Shown here piece after piece: positions 1 to 13,192 of a DNA stretch of 64,000 nt. How positions within the stretch are numbered: position 1 is the first letter of the stretch; the number at the start of each line of letters is the position of its first letter. The translations under genes and the position numbers were made by a program. Origin of the DNA: Oxyruncus cristatus (lineage: Eukaryota > Chordata > Aves > Passeriformes > Cotingidae); contig VXAY01005262.1 in NCBI GenBank assembly GCA_013399855.1, forward strand, positions 68,285 to 132,284, written 5' to 3'. The notes beneath the pieces were generated by a model, which was not told the DNA's origin, did not search any database, and saw only the letters and a list, made by a program, of their open reading frames with translations.

Positions 1-843
1 AATCAGGTTTGATGAGCAGGTTTGACTTTCCTCCTATGAAGCCATGCTGGCTGAGCCCAATGACTGCATTTTTCTCCAGTTATTTTTCAATACCTCCTAG
101 AATTATCTTCTCCATAAATAACTCAGCACTGAAGTGAGACTGACAGGCTTGCAGTTTCTGGATCCTTCTTCTTGCTCTTCTTGAAAATGGGGATGTTTGC
201 CAGCTTCTAGTCATCTGGGACCTCTCTGGATTCCCAAAACCACTTAAAAATCAAGGGAGAGGTTTTGCGATGATATCAGCCAGCTCTTTGAGGATTCTGG
301 GATGAATCCCATCAGGCCCCATAGATTTTCAGGAATCCAGCTGGAGTAGCAGATCCCACAAAAGTTCAGGTCGCGTGGGAGTTGATCATTCTCGCAGTCA
401 TGGTCCTCCAGCTCAGGGCAGTGAGACCCTCTTGGTCCATCATCTGTACTGAAGAAAGAGGCAAAGAAAGCATCAAACACCTCTGCCTTGTCTCTGTTGC
501 TGTCTGTGTGGTGATCATCTTCATCCAGTAATAGACTGATGATATTTCTCTCCTGCCTATTGCCATTAACATATTTAAAAACACTCTTTTTATTGCCCCC
601 CACATTTCTGTCCAGCTTCAACTCCAGCTGAGCTTTGGCCACATGAATTTTCTCCCTACATTCTCTGTATTCTTCCTGTGTCACTTGACCTTGCTTCCAC
701 TGGGCATACACCTTCCTTTTTTGCTTTATTTCCAGGAGAAGATTCCTGTTCAGCCAAACTAGCCTTCTGTCTTGCCTGCTGATCTTAGGACCTTTGTGAA
801 TTTCCAAATGGGATGCTGCAGTCCACTTCTGCTTTCTTTTCAC
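1..843 (-). mobile_element. CR1 LINE fragment (ORF2 middle part), runs off left edge
   Basis: A CR1 non-LTR retrotransposon fragment on the minus strand. Its internal sequence is clearly paralogous to the CR1 copy at about 62,800-63,560, for example the shared tracts that encode PELEDHDC and the GPDGIHPR-like block. The 5' side ends near 843, where similarity to CR1 fades into unique AT-rich sequence. The 3' side is cut by the window edge, inside the region upstream of reverse transcriptase motif A. It therefore holds the linker between endonuclease and reverse transcriptase plus the first reverse transcriptase blocks. CR1 elements are typically 5' truncated, which fits. It is a dead copy because the frame breaks near 300-320. 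Confidence 0.9.
244..843 (-). pseudogene. CR1 ORF2 fragment, 199 codons, frameshifted
   Basis: The open frame reads through the linker that joins endonuclease to reverse transcriptase in CR1 ORF2. Visible landmarks are the WLNRNLLLEIKQKRKVYAQW block, WKQGQVTQEEYR, the basic KAQLELKLDRN segment, and KAEVFDAFFASFF followed by PELEDHDC. These are standard CR1 blocks. At about residue 170 the frame slips: GLMGFIPESSKSW is the shifted reading of the usual GPDGIHPRILKEL block, which implies a one-base indel. The full protein is near 900-1000 residues, so this is a fragment with neither endonuclease nor catalytic reverse transcriptase residues. The first Met is only where the ORF opens, not a biological start. 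Confidence 0.88.
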
Positions 844-2425
844 CTGTTAGAGAGGTATCACAATATTTTGAGAAAACTCATGTGAAAAATCTTATGTAAT
901 TTAATAATATTCCTCACTGCATATAAAATTCACCTTGAAATGAGAGGTTCTAAATTTAAGCCATAGGTCTGGCTCTTACTATTGTGCAGCTGCCCAGCAG
1001 CACTGCTCAGTGACAGTATGTTAAGAGTCCTTTACTTTGACAAGTCCAGAGAAAAGACATTTTGCATGAAAGAGAGAAGAGAGAAAGGACATCTGAAAAA
1101 AACTATCCTGTGGAGTTTTTGAAATGGACCAATTTGATATTCTGGCCCAACTACCACTAATGTTTATTCATAACAGTGAAATATTTTATATGTATTTGCT
1201 ACTTTTGCATCATAATTTCCTATGGCTGCTGCAGTGAAACCTGGTAAGAAATCCTTAGCATGACATCTGTCTGATCTCTTTCCAGGTCATCCTGTAGTGA
1301 TTTTCAGCAGGGCCCAGCTCACCTCTCAGATGAAGTTTGGAGACTGAAGGGAAATTAGGTGCATCTGAATATGAATCATCATGCTCTTCCATTCGAGTAA
1401 GTTACTATTCATGAAGGTTGACAAATCAGTATGTTTTATACTGTCTGCAATGAGCTTATGGAATTATTAGAACAGTGAGTTAAACACAATTTTCAAACTG
1501 ATTTCAGTATGTTTCCACTCTAGACATAAAAGAAAATGGGCTTATATTCTCTTAAGCATGTGGAAGAGATACATCCATACGGTCAGTGTACCTGAAAAAA
1601 CCATCCTGCCACAGCTATTAAAAGAAAAATAAGAAGAAGATGCCATGTGCACTTTTCACTTGTATAGTTACTGCCAAAACTTATTTCTCTGTTTTTATTT
1701 AAAGCTTCCTCTTTATAAAATGATTTTCAGGCTGCAATCTGAAGCACTGACTGGAAAACCCAATAAAGTAATAGAAATATTTTGGTAATTATGCACCGTA
1801 TTTTAATTTTTTTTCAAAATTACCATTTACCAAGTAACATTATGACAAGATGTTAACGAAGCAAATTAAAGACATATGGTAGCCCTGTCATATTTAACAC
1901 ACTCATCAGTCATCACTTTCTGCTATCATTTAATCCATTATATCGTGCTTGTAAAGTTAGTACCAATTTTCTATTAATATATGTTTCTCTACTAATTATA
2001 TTTTTTCAAGTCTCTTAGCCAGTCAGAATACATTGCTATTATAATACTTCTTTGGTTCCTAAGCATTGCATGTTCTGATACTGATAGAGAAGTCAGCATT
2101 ATTTTGAAAGTTTATGGTGTATTTAATTTATGTTCCACCGAGACAACCAAAGTTTTTAAAGTTTTTTATATATTTTATATATTATTTTTTTTTATATTTA
2201 TTATACTTGTATGTTGCGACAAAAAATTGTAACACTGAGTTTATCAATTGATTGTTAAAGTTAGCCATATTAGCCTCTTAGAATTAGCCAGAGACAGCTG
2301 TGTTTCTTAACATGTAGTCCTTTTTTCCACCAGTGGAAAAAACAAGTCTAAAAATGCTATTAACATGAAAAGAAAGGTCAATTTAATTCCTATTTATGGA
2401 CATATTGACTAAAAATATTGACTAA
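844..2425. other. Unique AT-rich DNA, nothing recognised
   Basis: No coding region, repeat family or RNA gene could be supported. It contains AT-rich stretches (for example around 2160-2210) and only short chance ORFs. Confidence 0.6.
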
Positions 2426-2656
2426 AAAGTTGGGCCAGGGAAGATTTAGATTGGATATTAGGAAAAGCTTCTTCACAGAAAAGGTAGTCAAACATTGGAA
2501 TGGGCTGCCCAGGGAAGTGATTGAGTCACCATCCCTGGAAGTACTTAAAAGATGTGTAAAGGGCCATGGCTTAGTGGTGGACTTGACAGTGGCATTTAAC
2601 AGCTGACTTGAGGTGTTAGAGGTCTTTTCCAACATAAACGACTCTATGGTTCTATA
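2426..2656 (+). mobile_element. CR1 LINE, 3'-end fragment
   Basis: This holds the last coding part of CR1 ORF2 plus the short 3' UTR. The translation contains [20 protein letters not shown] and [16 protein letters not shown], which are the normal C-terminal blocks of avian CR1 ORF2. The DNA ends with AGAGGTCTTTTCCAACATAA and then CTCTATGGTTCTAT, a slightly mutated form of the terminal CR1 repeat. Its 3' end type (GGTCTTTTCCAAC) differs from the CAGCATATTC type seen at 44,130 and 58,130, so it belongs to another CR1 subfamily. It is heavily 5' truncated (about 230 bp). Confidence 0.9.
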
Positions 2657-5600
2657 CAGTGTAGTTGATTCAGCACTGAAAGTCAAGAATGGCAATAAAA
2701 TGACCTTTGTGTTTCTCAGTGCAAAGAAGGTGGAAGTAATTTTAGTCTTATTACGGTAAAAATTCAAAGTAAAGAAATCCTGTCAAGTTTTCAGATATAA
2801 AAGATTTAAAACTTTTGAGTAACAACAGTTCGGACCAATTGCTCTATAGTTGTGTTTATCAGTTGGTATGACTTAGATGTGAATGCTTGCCAGCTTTAAC
2901 ATTTCTGCCAACATAGCGAAGACAAGAATTAGAAAGAACACTCTGTGTCTCATCAAACAGGGGTGACCATGCTCACCTAGACCATAGGATTCAGGCTGTG
3001 TCAGGCTGAGTCACGTTTACCCAATGCCAAACTCTGTTTGAAGCACCACTGACACATAAATAAAATTAGCCACCATCTGTAGATAAACAAAATATGAAGA
3101 TAAACAAAATATGTACGCGGTTTAAGAAACGTAGTATTAATGCAACTACTTCCACTAAGTTTATTGCTGTTACCCAAACTTCCTCTGTGAATTCCATACT
3201 GGAATTCTCCCCCAGAATCCTATCACTCATTGCATCTTATTCTAAGCAACTGCCCCGGCAATTGTACATATTTAATATAGGCATATATGCAAATGCCTAT
3301 ATACATATGTATATAGCTGTATCTATAATTTTTGAAATAAATGTATGACTCATTTCTGATTTTCTCCCTTTATTTCTTCTTTACCCATTTTGCCATCAGG
3401 AAGCTTTTCTGTCTCATTACTGCTCTTAGAGACAAATCTACAGGCATTAGATATGAAAAAGCAGAGTTACAGATCTCTTCTCTCAGTTCTGTCCCCTGGG
3501 CTATATTTGGCAGAAAACTGGACAGCAGCACAGATATCTGAGACATCAGTGCAGCCATGGACAGCCACATGAGGGAGTCTGACCTGTTCATCTATTTCAG
3601 CATAAATCATACATTCTTCATTCAACAACATTAAAATAATGTAGAACACATTCTACCTTCTTGTACTTGCCCCCCAAAAAACTCAATTTCACATCTATTG
3701 TTTAAAACATAAGTAATAATTTGAACAGAATCCAGGATATTGTATTAATATCTTTTTAGGGTTTTTCTCCAAATTTTTTGAAAAACAGAAAAGAAGCATG
3801 ATAGTTATCTTTCCCAACCCCTCCTTCCACCTTCAAGAGAGTGAAGAAAAAGCATCTATCATCTCTTTTGCTAGCTGACCTGATGCCTTGAACAACACAC
3901 CTCATGTATCTTTCTTTCTCCAAGATAATTAAATGAACTGATGATCATTATAAGCATGATAATATATTTGCATGTAAGTGGTCTGAATCCTGCAAACACT
4001 GTGATTTTCACTATTTCCAGCCTCAGGATTCCACTCTGCTTGGGGACAAAAGTGTCTCAGCATCATAGATATGTGTGTAGAAAAGTAATTTTAACAAGTT
4101 TTCTTAGCAATCGAGACCTCCGCAATTCCCACAGTAATTGGGATCTCCAGGCTGGTAATGCATTTACAGATAGAAAATAAGTAGGGCATAATCGGAAAAG
4201 GCTGTGAAAATTTATACAGTGTGGTAAAATGAAAGCTTGTGCATACATCTCCTCCCCTCAACTCTGCGTGCTTTGAAGTTGTCAAAAGAATTTATGACTC
4301 CTTCCTCTGATCTTGTCATCCCTTCCCTTTGAATTCCCTTTACAACACCATGTACCATCTTTTCTCCTTGCTGTTTAATCTCAGTCCTCCTGGTATTCAC
4401 TAAGTTGCTAGCTAACAACATTGCTTTTACATGCCTAATAGTCACTTTTATTGTTTCTCCCATGCTGTCTTTTTTAGCTGGGAAACCATCTCGATCATAA
4501 AATATAAAGCCACTTGCTTTCTTCCTGCAAAACTGTTTCAAAATTCCCCTTAATTACAATACATCCAATTAGTAGCTAATGAGTAGATGGGTGGTGAACA
4601 AAAACATTTACCTTTATGAGTTTAATAAAAAACCAAGGAAATTTATCTAAGGGGAAAGAGAAACACCTGATATAGTGAAAAATCTCTGTGTGCTTCCATG
4701 TGAAAATCTTCGCATATTTCGTTAATCCATTTCCTCCCTGTTCATAGAATGTAATTAAGATTACTTTGTTTATTGGTTCTTTCAAAGAGAAGAAACCCAG
4801 CAGTAAATCTTCATCTTTAAATAGCATAATTTGTCATGCATACTTTTGCAGAAAGTACCATTTGCTTACATGCCTTGTGTGTATGTAACCCCACATGACC
4901 CTGACCACTACCGGTTGTGTGATGACACATTTCTTCAGTTTCTGATAATGTAAAAGCAGTCTGTGTAGTCACTGCTGGGAATCACTGGCTGCTTGATGAC
5001 TACCTACATCATAAAACAGATTTTCTCCTGACCTGCTTGTGAAGTCAAGTAGTCTGGTTTCTGACCAGGAAAGAAGAAAGGGCATCCATCTTTTCTGATG
5101 TGCACATTTGCTTTTATTTTTCTTTCTACCACTGGAAGACTAGTTGCTTTTTTTTGAAAAAGCCACCTAGTGAGGGACACAGGGAGAATATACTAAGTGA
5201 ATATTTTTAACCACACAAGTTTACATTTGATCCACTGTGGTGAGGTCTGTCTGCTCTCTAGAGGGTTATTCTCTTCTACTATTAAAATTTAGTCACATAC
5301 TAAAGCACAAAAAAGACAAACACTTCAGGCAAAAACGAATATAAAGCCTACTATTTCTAAGTCTTTAATATTTGTAAGTTTTCACTTGTAATCCCAGCTT
5401 TTTTAACAGAAAAAAATATTTGAGAATACTATCCTTAATAAGAATATATTAATCATATTTTATTGATATATGAGTTATTTAACAAAGAAAAAATACTTAG
5501 AGATTAATCCAATCATGTTAGTAGATGATTGTAAATGATAAATACAATCTGCTGCTGATAAGTCTATGGAACAGCAAACCATTTTGATGGTATTGGTAAA

Positions 5601-8340
5601 AAGGTTTTTCACTGTAAAACTGTAACATTTTCATTTAAAATTGTTACATCTGTTTTTTCAAAAGGAAGACTGAATAGTAGATATGTCAATATAACCTGCC
5701 AGGTTCTATTGTAAAATTAATGGTTCAATGGCATTTTTTCTTCTTCTCTGTTAGATCAGGCACACCACAGGTTTAATGAGTGCACCCCAAAGAGGAGTGC
5801 AGTGGCTGGTAGGTACCACATAAAGGGCAATCAATAAGGAAGATCTATACTGAAAATGGGCATGGATCTTAGTTATTGCTGAGTGTCATCCTGGCGTGTT
5901 CTCGGGCAGATCAGGATATTTGGCAGCTATTCCTTATTAGAAATGTCAGGCCAGTATCTTCCTGCTCCAAAAGTCAGGCAGCTGACATGCTGTATCTTCT
6001 CACATCCATGGTTCATTACTAGTAATCTTAAAGAGGATCTATCTGTTCTATTCAGTCTCCTTGAAGGCAGAAGCTATTTCTTTGCTAAAAGGGGATATAT
6101 GAGTAATAAGAAGGGTTTTCTGAGGTTTATGTGGTCATCATCTACATGTAGAGACAGTGAATTGCACTTTGTGTTAGCTAGCTGGGGAAACTGGTGGGAA
6201 GTCCGCAGGAATGAGAGGTAGACTGCAACCCACAGGTAGGGCAAACTAATCCCAAGGACTTGTTCCTTTGGCATTCCACATTAACTTCTCTTATGATGCC
6301 ACAGGCTGCATTCAAAAGCTGTGGCACATATGCCCAGGGAATTTGGGTGCAATGGTGCTGAAGGAGGTTCCGTTAACTGGATGCTGGATGTGATACCTCT
6401 TTGTCCTGGTCCCTTTCTGCACGCAACAGCTTCCACAGGGGCTTCAGGCAAGCTCCTCATGGAGTTACTTAGCGCTTGGATAAGGATCACAGACTTTTGC
6501 TTGCAACAATAACTGTCGGTGAACAGTTTGCATTTATTTTTGTAAAAGGGCTGTTTATTTCTATAGAGCATGGCAAAACATAGATTTTTTTTTCTGTTTA
6601 TGTAGTATTTTCAGGCATTTATTAATCATAGCCATTATCAACATTAATAAGTTTATTCCAGGAATTGATAGCAAGTTTTTCTAATATTCCTCACTTACAT
6701 ACAGGAAATACTCAAAATCACATCTCTAGAACAATTTTTTGAAGTAAAATTATCTTTGTACTGAATCTTTTTTATTCCCTCCATAGGATAATTTCAGTCT
6801 AAAAAAGCCTCATTTCTGCTACAGTAGTCAAATTGCAGTCAAATTCTGGATTTTCCCATGGGAGCATATTTTCTCATGTAGGAACAGAACTAAAGTGATG
6901 AATGCTTTCTGAAACAACAGTGGGAACCTCAGCTGAGCTCAGAGATGAAGGACTGACCCCACAGGCTTGCATGAACAGACTCTGAAAGTCAGTTGACTTT
7001 AGGCTTGCAGAAGAAAGCATCGGCCCTGCTGAAGAATGCATGTGGGGTGAAGCTGTCTGATTTTTGGGGTAGCAGATGATGAATGAATGTCTTCATCTCT
7101 GCAGACATTTCCAAGCCTGGCTGTGGGGCTAGCAGGGAAGCAAGGAACCTGAACAATCACCTCACAATCAGCCTCACCAGAACTGAAGACTGTTGTTAGT
7201 TCAACTTTTTGCCAAAAAGAAAAGAATAACATATTTCTTTCAAAAACAGTCTGTGAGTCAATATTCTTCAGCTCAGTAGCCTTGAGAAAAAAATTTGTAG
7301 AGATACATGTCTGTTTTGCTATTGTGCACTACTCTGTCAGAGAAAAACATATTTCAGAAAATAACAGTGACTATCCCTCCCCATACAAAAGATTTATTTT
7401 ACTTTGTTCTCTACTTTTAAAGAGCTCTATAAGGGTTAATTATAAATATCTTGAAGTACATACATTGTCATTTGAAAATGCAATCTCTTTTTGGCATTCA
7501 TTCCACTAACAACATACAAAATATTAAGAGTATGAGCAGTTTCCAATTGCTTCCTGGCTTTAAAATAATGTTTTTAATTTCTGAGTAAGAGGAAGAAAAC
7601 AAGTGCAAGGGAAGTTGAACCCTTTTTTTTTCTAAAAGAAAGGTCAAGTAAGCCATAGGAGTTTCCTAATATGATTATTCTGACATTTTCTGACTAATAA
7701 TCTACTGGGTGTTCATTCACCTCTTGCAACTTGAAAGTGTCCTTGAGATCTGTAACTTCATCTACATGCCAGTCTGCCAATTCTACACTCTTTAAAGTGG
7801 AATTTTCATTTATGCCAAGAGCTGAGCTGCATGGGGAGTTAAAGTCAGGAAAAAGCAGAACTTTAAAGGATATGAAAGAAGAGAATTGCCTTTGATTTGA
7901 CACTAAAAATGAGGACTTAAGCTTTATATGATTTATGATCCATGATAGGGGTATGGGCCACAGGGTTCAGGCCAGAAAAATAAGTTTTTTTATTCCTGAG
8001 AAAATGATGTAATAGAAAAGGAAAATACATATTGGGATTGCTCCCAGCTTTCTGAGGAGGGTCCATCCTGAATGAGCAGCAGTTGAAACTAAAGGGCTTG
8101 GAGCAGAGAGAGCCACAAACCAGCAAGGGGTTTGGCTGTGGGTTCCTGCAGACCTCCTAGGTTTGAGGAGGATTTCTGCAAAGCTGAAAAAGTATGAGGA
8201 AGGCTTTATTTGTTCTTGTCCTCTCCCTTTCAGTTTAGCCTTGGAAACATCTGCTTTCCTCACATAGCCTGACTTAGTTGAAAAATTGTGAGAGAGACAC
8301 TGGATTACTATACTAATTATTGGCTCGGACAAACTCAAGT
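2657..8340. other. Unique AT-rich DNA, nothing recognised
   Basis: About 5.7 kb with no recognisable gene or repeat. Short ORFs on both strands (the longest about 112-125 codons, for example 5883-6221 on plus) show no domain, signal peptide or splice context that I recognise. Overlapping ORFs on opposite strands suggest chance. It may hold conserved noncoding elements, which cannot be seen from one sequence. Confidence 0.55.
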
Positions 8341-8349
8341 GTGTGTTTC

Positions 8350-8851
8350 AGGGGGAGGGGACAGGTTGAATTTCATGAAGATGAAATGGTGCCCTGTTCC
8401 ATACCCCAGCCCCTTGAAACCTCCTTGGCCAGCCCCGGAGCGGCTGTCACTCTGAGGTGGTAGCTATAATTCTCTCTTTTTCTCTCTCTTTCTTTACTTC
8501 TTCTTCTCCTAATCTCCTTTCTTGGTATTTGGGTAACTTAAAACCAGATGGGTTAGATTTTGCTACGTTGTACAGGTTAGCATGTGCTAAGTCAATGCTT
8601 TGTGAAACGCCTTATTTTAGTTGAATGTTGCTCTTCAAACTTTTGCCAAGTTGCCTTATTTTCTAAAGTTTGCCAGTAAAACCGTGTTATTTGACCTCCT
8701 GAGAAACATGGGCAGTGTCTTCTCCCATGCGCTCTCTCAAGGTGTAAAAGACCTGACGGCCCTTTTCATACATTCAGCAGTCAGATTTTTGGTGTCTTGT
8801 ATAAGGTAAAACCCCTTGGATGAGCTCATAGCTTGAACCCGGGGTCTTACA
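8350..8851 (+). mobile_element. Possible retroviral LTR with upstream polypurine tract
   Basis: A segment richer in GC and CpG than its surroundings. It begins with a purine run (GGGGGAGGGG at 8351-8360) that could be a polypurine tract. A TG (TGAATTTCATG) near 8368 could then open the LTR, and GTCTTACA ending at 8851 could close it. A pyrimidine-rich tract lies at 8470-8520 and a TATA-like TATAAGG near 8801. These features and the TG...CA ends are what one expects of an avian endogenous retrovirus LTR. No target-site duplication was found around either possible left boundary, and no typical AATAAA is seen. If real it would be the 3' LTR of a truncated provirus. I cannot name the family. Confidence 0.33.
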
Positions 8852-9094
8852 AAAATTGAATGGCCCCACACATAGCTCAGATTGCTTACAGGCAAATTAT
8901 AAACTTAGCACCATGCTCTAACCAGTTAAGGAGAAGTTCACCCTCACTAGCTGCAAGTTCACAAAAGACAGAGAAAAAAATATTAAAATTTCATTTTCAA
9001 AAATTGTATTCCGAGAAGCAGGAATGTTGGGGAAAAATCTGGAAGGAGACTTGAGGACAGGAAAGAAGGCAGAGAAGATAAAAAACACATCAGC

Positions 9095-9735
9095 CTTGGC
9101 ACTGGCAAGGAATGGGGACGTAGGGGTGCTGGTTGACAGACAGCTGGATATGTATCAGCAGTATGCTCAGGTGGCCCAAAAAGCCAGTGCCAACTTGTTC
9201 TATATCAAGAGTACTGTGGCCAGCAGGAACCAAGGAAGTGATTTTCCTGCTGTACTTGGTACTCTCGAGGTGTCACCCTGAGTACTGTTTCCAGTTTTGG
9301 GCCCCTTGTTTCAAAAAGGATATTGAGGTGCTGGAGCTTGTCCAGAGAAGGGACAAAGCTGGTTAAGGGTCTAGAAAACATGTCCTGTGAGGAACGACTG
9401 GGGAAACTGAGGTTGTTTAATCTGGAGAATAGGAGACTAAATGGGACTCCAGTGTTCTCTACAACTATCTGAAAGGAGGTTGCAGCGAGGTGGAAGTTGG
9501 TCTCTTCTTCCAAGTCTCAAGTGAAAGGATGAGAGGAAATGGCGATATTAGGAAAAATTTTTTCAGTGAAAGAGTGGTTTAAAACTGAAATAAATTGCCA
9601 GGTAGGTAGTGGAGTGGGAGTGTCAAGAGGGCTCTGGATGTGGCACTTGGGGATATGGCTTAGGGTTGATTATGCTGGTGCTAGGTTGAAGGCTGAACCA
9701 GGTGATGTTGGCAGTCTCTTCAAACCTTCTGTAAT
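9095..9735 (+). mobile_element. CR1 LINE fragment, decayed 3' half
   Basis: CR1 ORF2 downstream of the reverse transcriptase catalytic motif, through to the 3' UTR. Recognisable pieces are [43 protein letters not shown] and the DNA for the region with the GDL/YLKGG block. The frames change at about 9280, so the coding sequence is frameshifted. Near 9540-9545 the sequence jumps from GAGGAAATGGC straight to GATATTAGGAAAA, and about 30 bases normally present between these CR1 blocks are missing. The 3' end (CTCTTCAAACCTTCTGTAATTT) is a worn version of the CR1 terminus. It is clearly one of the older CR1 copies here. Confidence 0.88.
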
Positions 9736-12700
9736 TTAAGATATTCTACGTCTTTGTAGACACTATACTTCAGTGTCTATACTTCCCTGTTCAGGGAACT
9801 GGCTGTTTCAGTTATGTGTAGTGTCTCCATGCCTGGAGATAGTTTCTTGTCCACTAAATATATTTGGAATGAGAAACAAATACTTGATAATAAAAAGAGA
9901 AATCATAGGATGTAGTAATGGATTAAGAAATCAGTCTGCCACAGCCCGGGAATAATAGTCTACCATCCTTATTGTCAAAAGAGACTTTGGCATCAATTTC
10001 TTTGTAGATTTTTTTTTTCCTATATTTTGTTTAACATTAGATTTCAGTTTTTTATTAGCTTTTATTATGACAGAAAAATATTGGATCTGATAAAGTTGAC
10101 TAGAAAAGAGACTAGAAAAGAGGGTATCTGATACAGATTTAATTAAGCCCTGCAGAAAGAGACTCCCTTTATGAGAGAAGATTGTTTTTTACTACAGAGA
10201 AACAAAGACATGCTGAGATTTCTTTTGGAAATCCATCCTTTTCAAAAGAAAAGCAGACAAGCTACAGAGACTTTGTCTGTGGGCAGAGTATCTTCTAAAC
10301 ACCCTCAAAGTCAAGTCCAATTGGATTTGTCTGAAATGACTATAGTAATTATAAGTAAACAGAACACTTTAAAATAGAAAGGAAGTCTGATTTTTGGTAC
10401 AAAAACATTAAAAACATCACACCAGCACTACTATGAATATCTTAATCTCTAGTCAGGGTTTTTTTAGCTTGTCTTCATTTCAGTGCTTTTTTCTGGCCAT
10501 GACTTTGCTGCTGGGGATACTAATGGCGAGAAAAAGACTTTAGCTAGCTTTAAAAGATTCATCTGGACAAACCTTATCCTCTCCAAAATCAATTACTACG
10601 TTCTCTATTGTCTACTGAATAATGCATAAGTGCATCAAATGTAATTCCATAGATGTCTGGTGATTTCTTCATTCCTGAAAACGAGATTTTATTTTTCACT
10701 TCAACAGCTCATGATTTATATTAGTGAATAGATTGTTTCTTAGTCCCCAAAGAGCCTTTATAAACAATCTGCAGCCAATCTGACCGCACAATTCTATCCT
10801 TATCTATTGCTACAGCAGCACATTAACATGCTCAAACAATGGTTCATAGACACCAGTGTTGTAGCAGAAGTGCTTTTATGTGTTTTGGTTGAAAGCTTTT
10901 CTCTGAGGAATAATTATACTCTTAGCCATTAAGAAGAAAGAAAGGGAAATTAAGTTCGTTGCAGCTGCATTGAGATACAAATGAAAAAATTGGAAAGGGG
11001 GGCTGTTCAGTAGTAGTTTGTCTCCAATAATATGTAAATTCTGCTCCACTACATCTCAAGTTTTCCTTAAATTATTGCTCTACCTTACTGTAGAAGTAGA
11101 TTCTTCTTTTTTTGGTTTCCTGGTTAACTCATTTTGTCTCATGGGAATTTCTAAGGATATTGAGTCTCTTTTGTGAAGAGATGCTCGGAATAACCACAGT
11201 CTACATACCCAACACTGAACAAAAGGTTAATGCTTAGTCAGTTTTCAGACTAACCTGTAAATTGGAATCAGCTGTCAAAATGCTGGTGACATGGTGTTTT
11301 AACCATGTCCCAGGGGATTTCACAACATCCAAGTCAGACAACTGACTAACTATGTAGTAATACCAAAGGACATCAAAATAATGCTGAAAACATCACATCA
11401 TTCAAGGGGGTAAGCTAGTTGAAGAAATACAATGAAGATGTGGGGAGTGCCTCAAATCCAACCTTGTTCCAGAATTTCAACAGCTGCCTCTAGCCTGTGG
11501 GAGAGCTGTATTCACTTTCCTACTGTGTCAATTTGGACACCCTCTTCCCAGGAGATTACCTTGTGTTCAGAGATGTGTGCCAGCCACACATCTCCCTTTC
11601 TTCAGCACATATCATCTCACTTACACTCCAGGCACCTGCTTCATGTACTGATTTTAGACAACTGTGAGAGTTTCAGGTATATCCCATATTATTTCCTTTA
11701 AGTGAGCACTTATTTGGGTACTGTAGGTGTTCATCTCTTGCAATCCAGGTGTTTGCTTCGATAGCTCAATGTAAAAGTTTGGAGCTCTGTCTGATATAAA
11801 CAGGAAATTATAAAACTGTAATTCTAGCAATAAAAATAATACATCTATAGTAAATCTGAAGAATGTGGGTGTACTGGAATTCCAGCAAGACTCAGTCAAA
11901 ACATTGGCAGAGACTATGGAAGAGTACTTTTGACAGTGTGAATTGAAAAAAGTAAAGAAATGATGGTTCCATTTGGTCCTGTAGTTGGTCCAAGTTAAAT
12001 GGTTAATTTTTTTTGACAAATCATTTCTAAAAGTTCTTCTCCTGTGTCTATTCTGTGTTCAGTGTCTATGGCTTGACACCAGCCTTCTGTTGGGAACTAT
12101 TTTACACCTTTGTAGAATCAGAGTTTAAAATAAGTTCTGTTTCTGAAGAGTTATACAATTACTATATAAAGGCATGTAAAGAATCGGAGAATGTAATTTT
12201 AGTTATGCATGGCCTATAAAAGGGAGCACATAGGTTCATTTACATCACATTTTTGTTTCTAGCATAAATGCTTACAAATATTTGACATTTAGAAGTAGTG
12301 TTATATAATTAAAGTTGAAATTACAGTAGAAGACTTTTAAAAAAAAATTTAAAGATTGTTACAATCTACAGATGTATACAGAAAGATACATATTTTTTGA
12401 CTCATAACTCAGATTAGACCTTGAGGGATTTTGTGAACATCGCACATGAATAGTTTGACACATGCCTGGTTAACACATTAAAAAATTATAGAGATTTGCA
12501 TATGGATTTTTTTTAAAGATTAATACATAACTAGATTTTTAAATGGAGGCTTTCAAAATCTGAAAAGCAGAGCTAGGGTTGTTATTTTTAGATCACATTT
12601 CAGTACACTTTTTCTTTGCACAGCATTGAGGAAAAAAATTATCAAGTCATGAGAAATTAATCACTCCTTTTAAGAAAATATTTTTTAGTCTCCTTTTCCT

Positions 12701-13192
12701 CTATTAATAAGCTTTCAACCAAAACTGTTAAACACTATTCAGCTATTAATTGTTTCTGTGACCTGGTAATATTTGTCCAACTTAATTTATTTTGTAGTAA
12801 GATTTGAACTGAAACAGATCAGGAACATAAAATATCCATAAATGTAGATTGAAGAAGAGTTGGATGTCAGTGGAAACAGCAAGAATTATTTTTACTAGGA
12901 TTTTAGAACTTTTAGTAGAATTTGGTGTTCTTTTAATTCATGGCCATTAGTAGTTTTTCTTGCAATAGGTCATATTTTAGTGCAAATCATATAGATGTAA
13001 TAAATTTAGACCAGGCTTTTTAAAAGACATAAAAAGTCAACCATCTAAAAAAGTCAGCCACAGTTGTTCATTATTCTAGAAAAGCAAGCAATTTGAAGGC
13101 AACCACTGCTTATTTTTTAAAGGACAGCTTTACCATCAGTGTCATATCTTATTTTTTAAAACATCATCCAGCTCTGCCAAATAGCCAAAGAA
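9736..13192. other. Unique AT-rich DNA, nothing recognised
   Basis: No gene, repeat family or RNA was recognised. A 121-codon minus ORF (11654-12019) and an 89-codon plus ORF (11432-11701) overlap in opposite directions and look like chance frames. Confidence 0.55.

Noticed and set aside
8831..8851. On the minus strand, GGGTTCAAGC looks like a tRNA B box
   Set aside because: No A box at the right distance and no cloverleaf. It is better explained by the LTR-like block.
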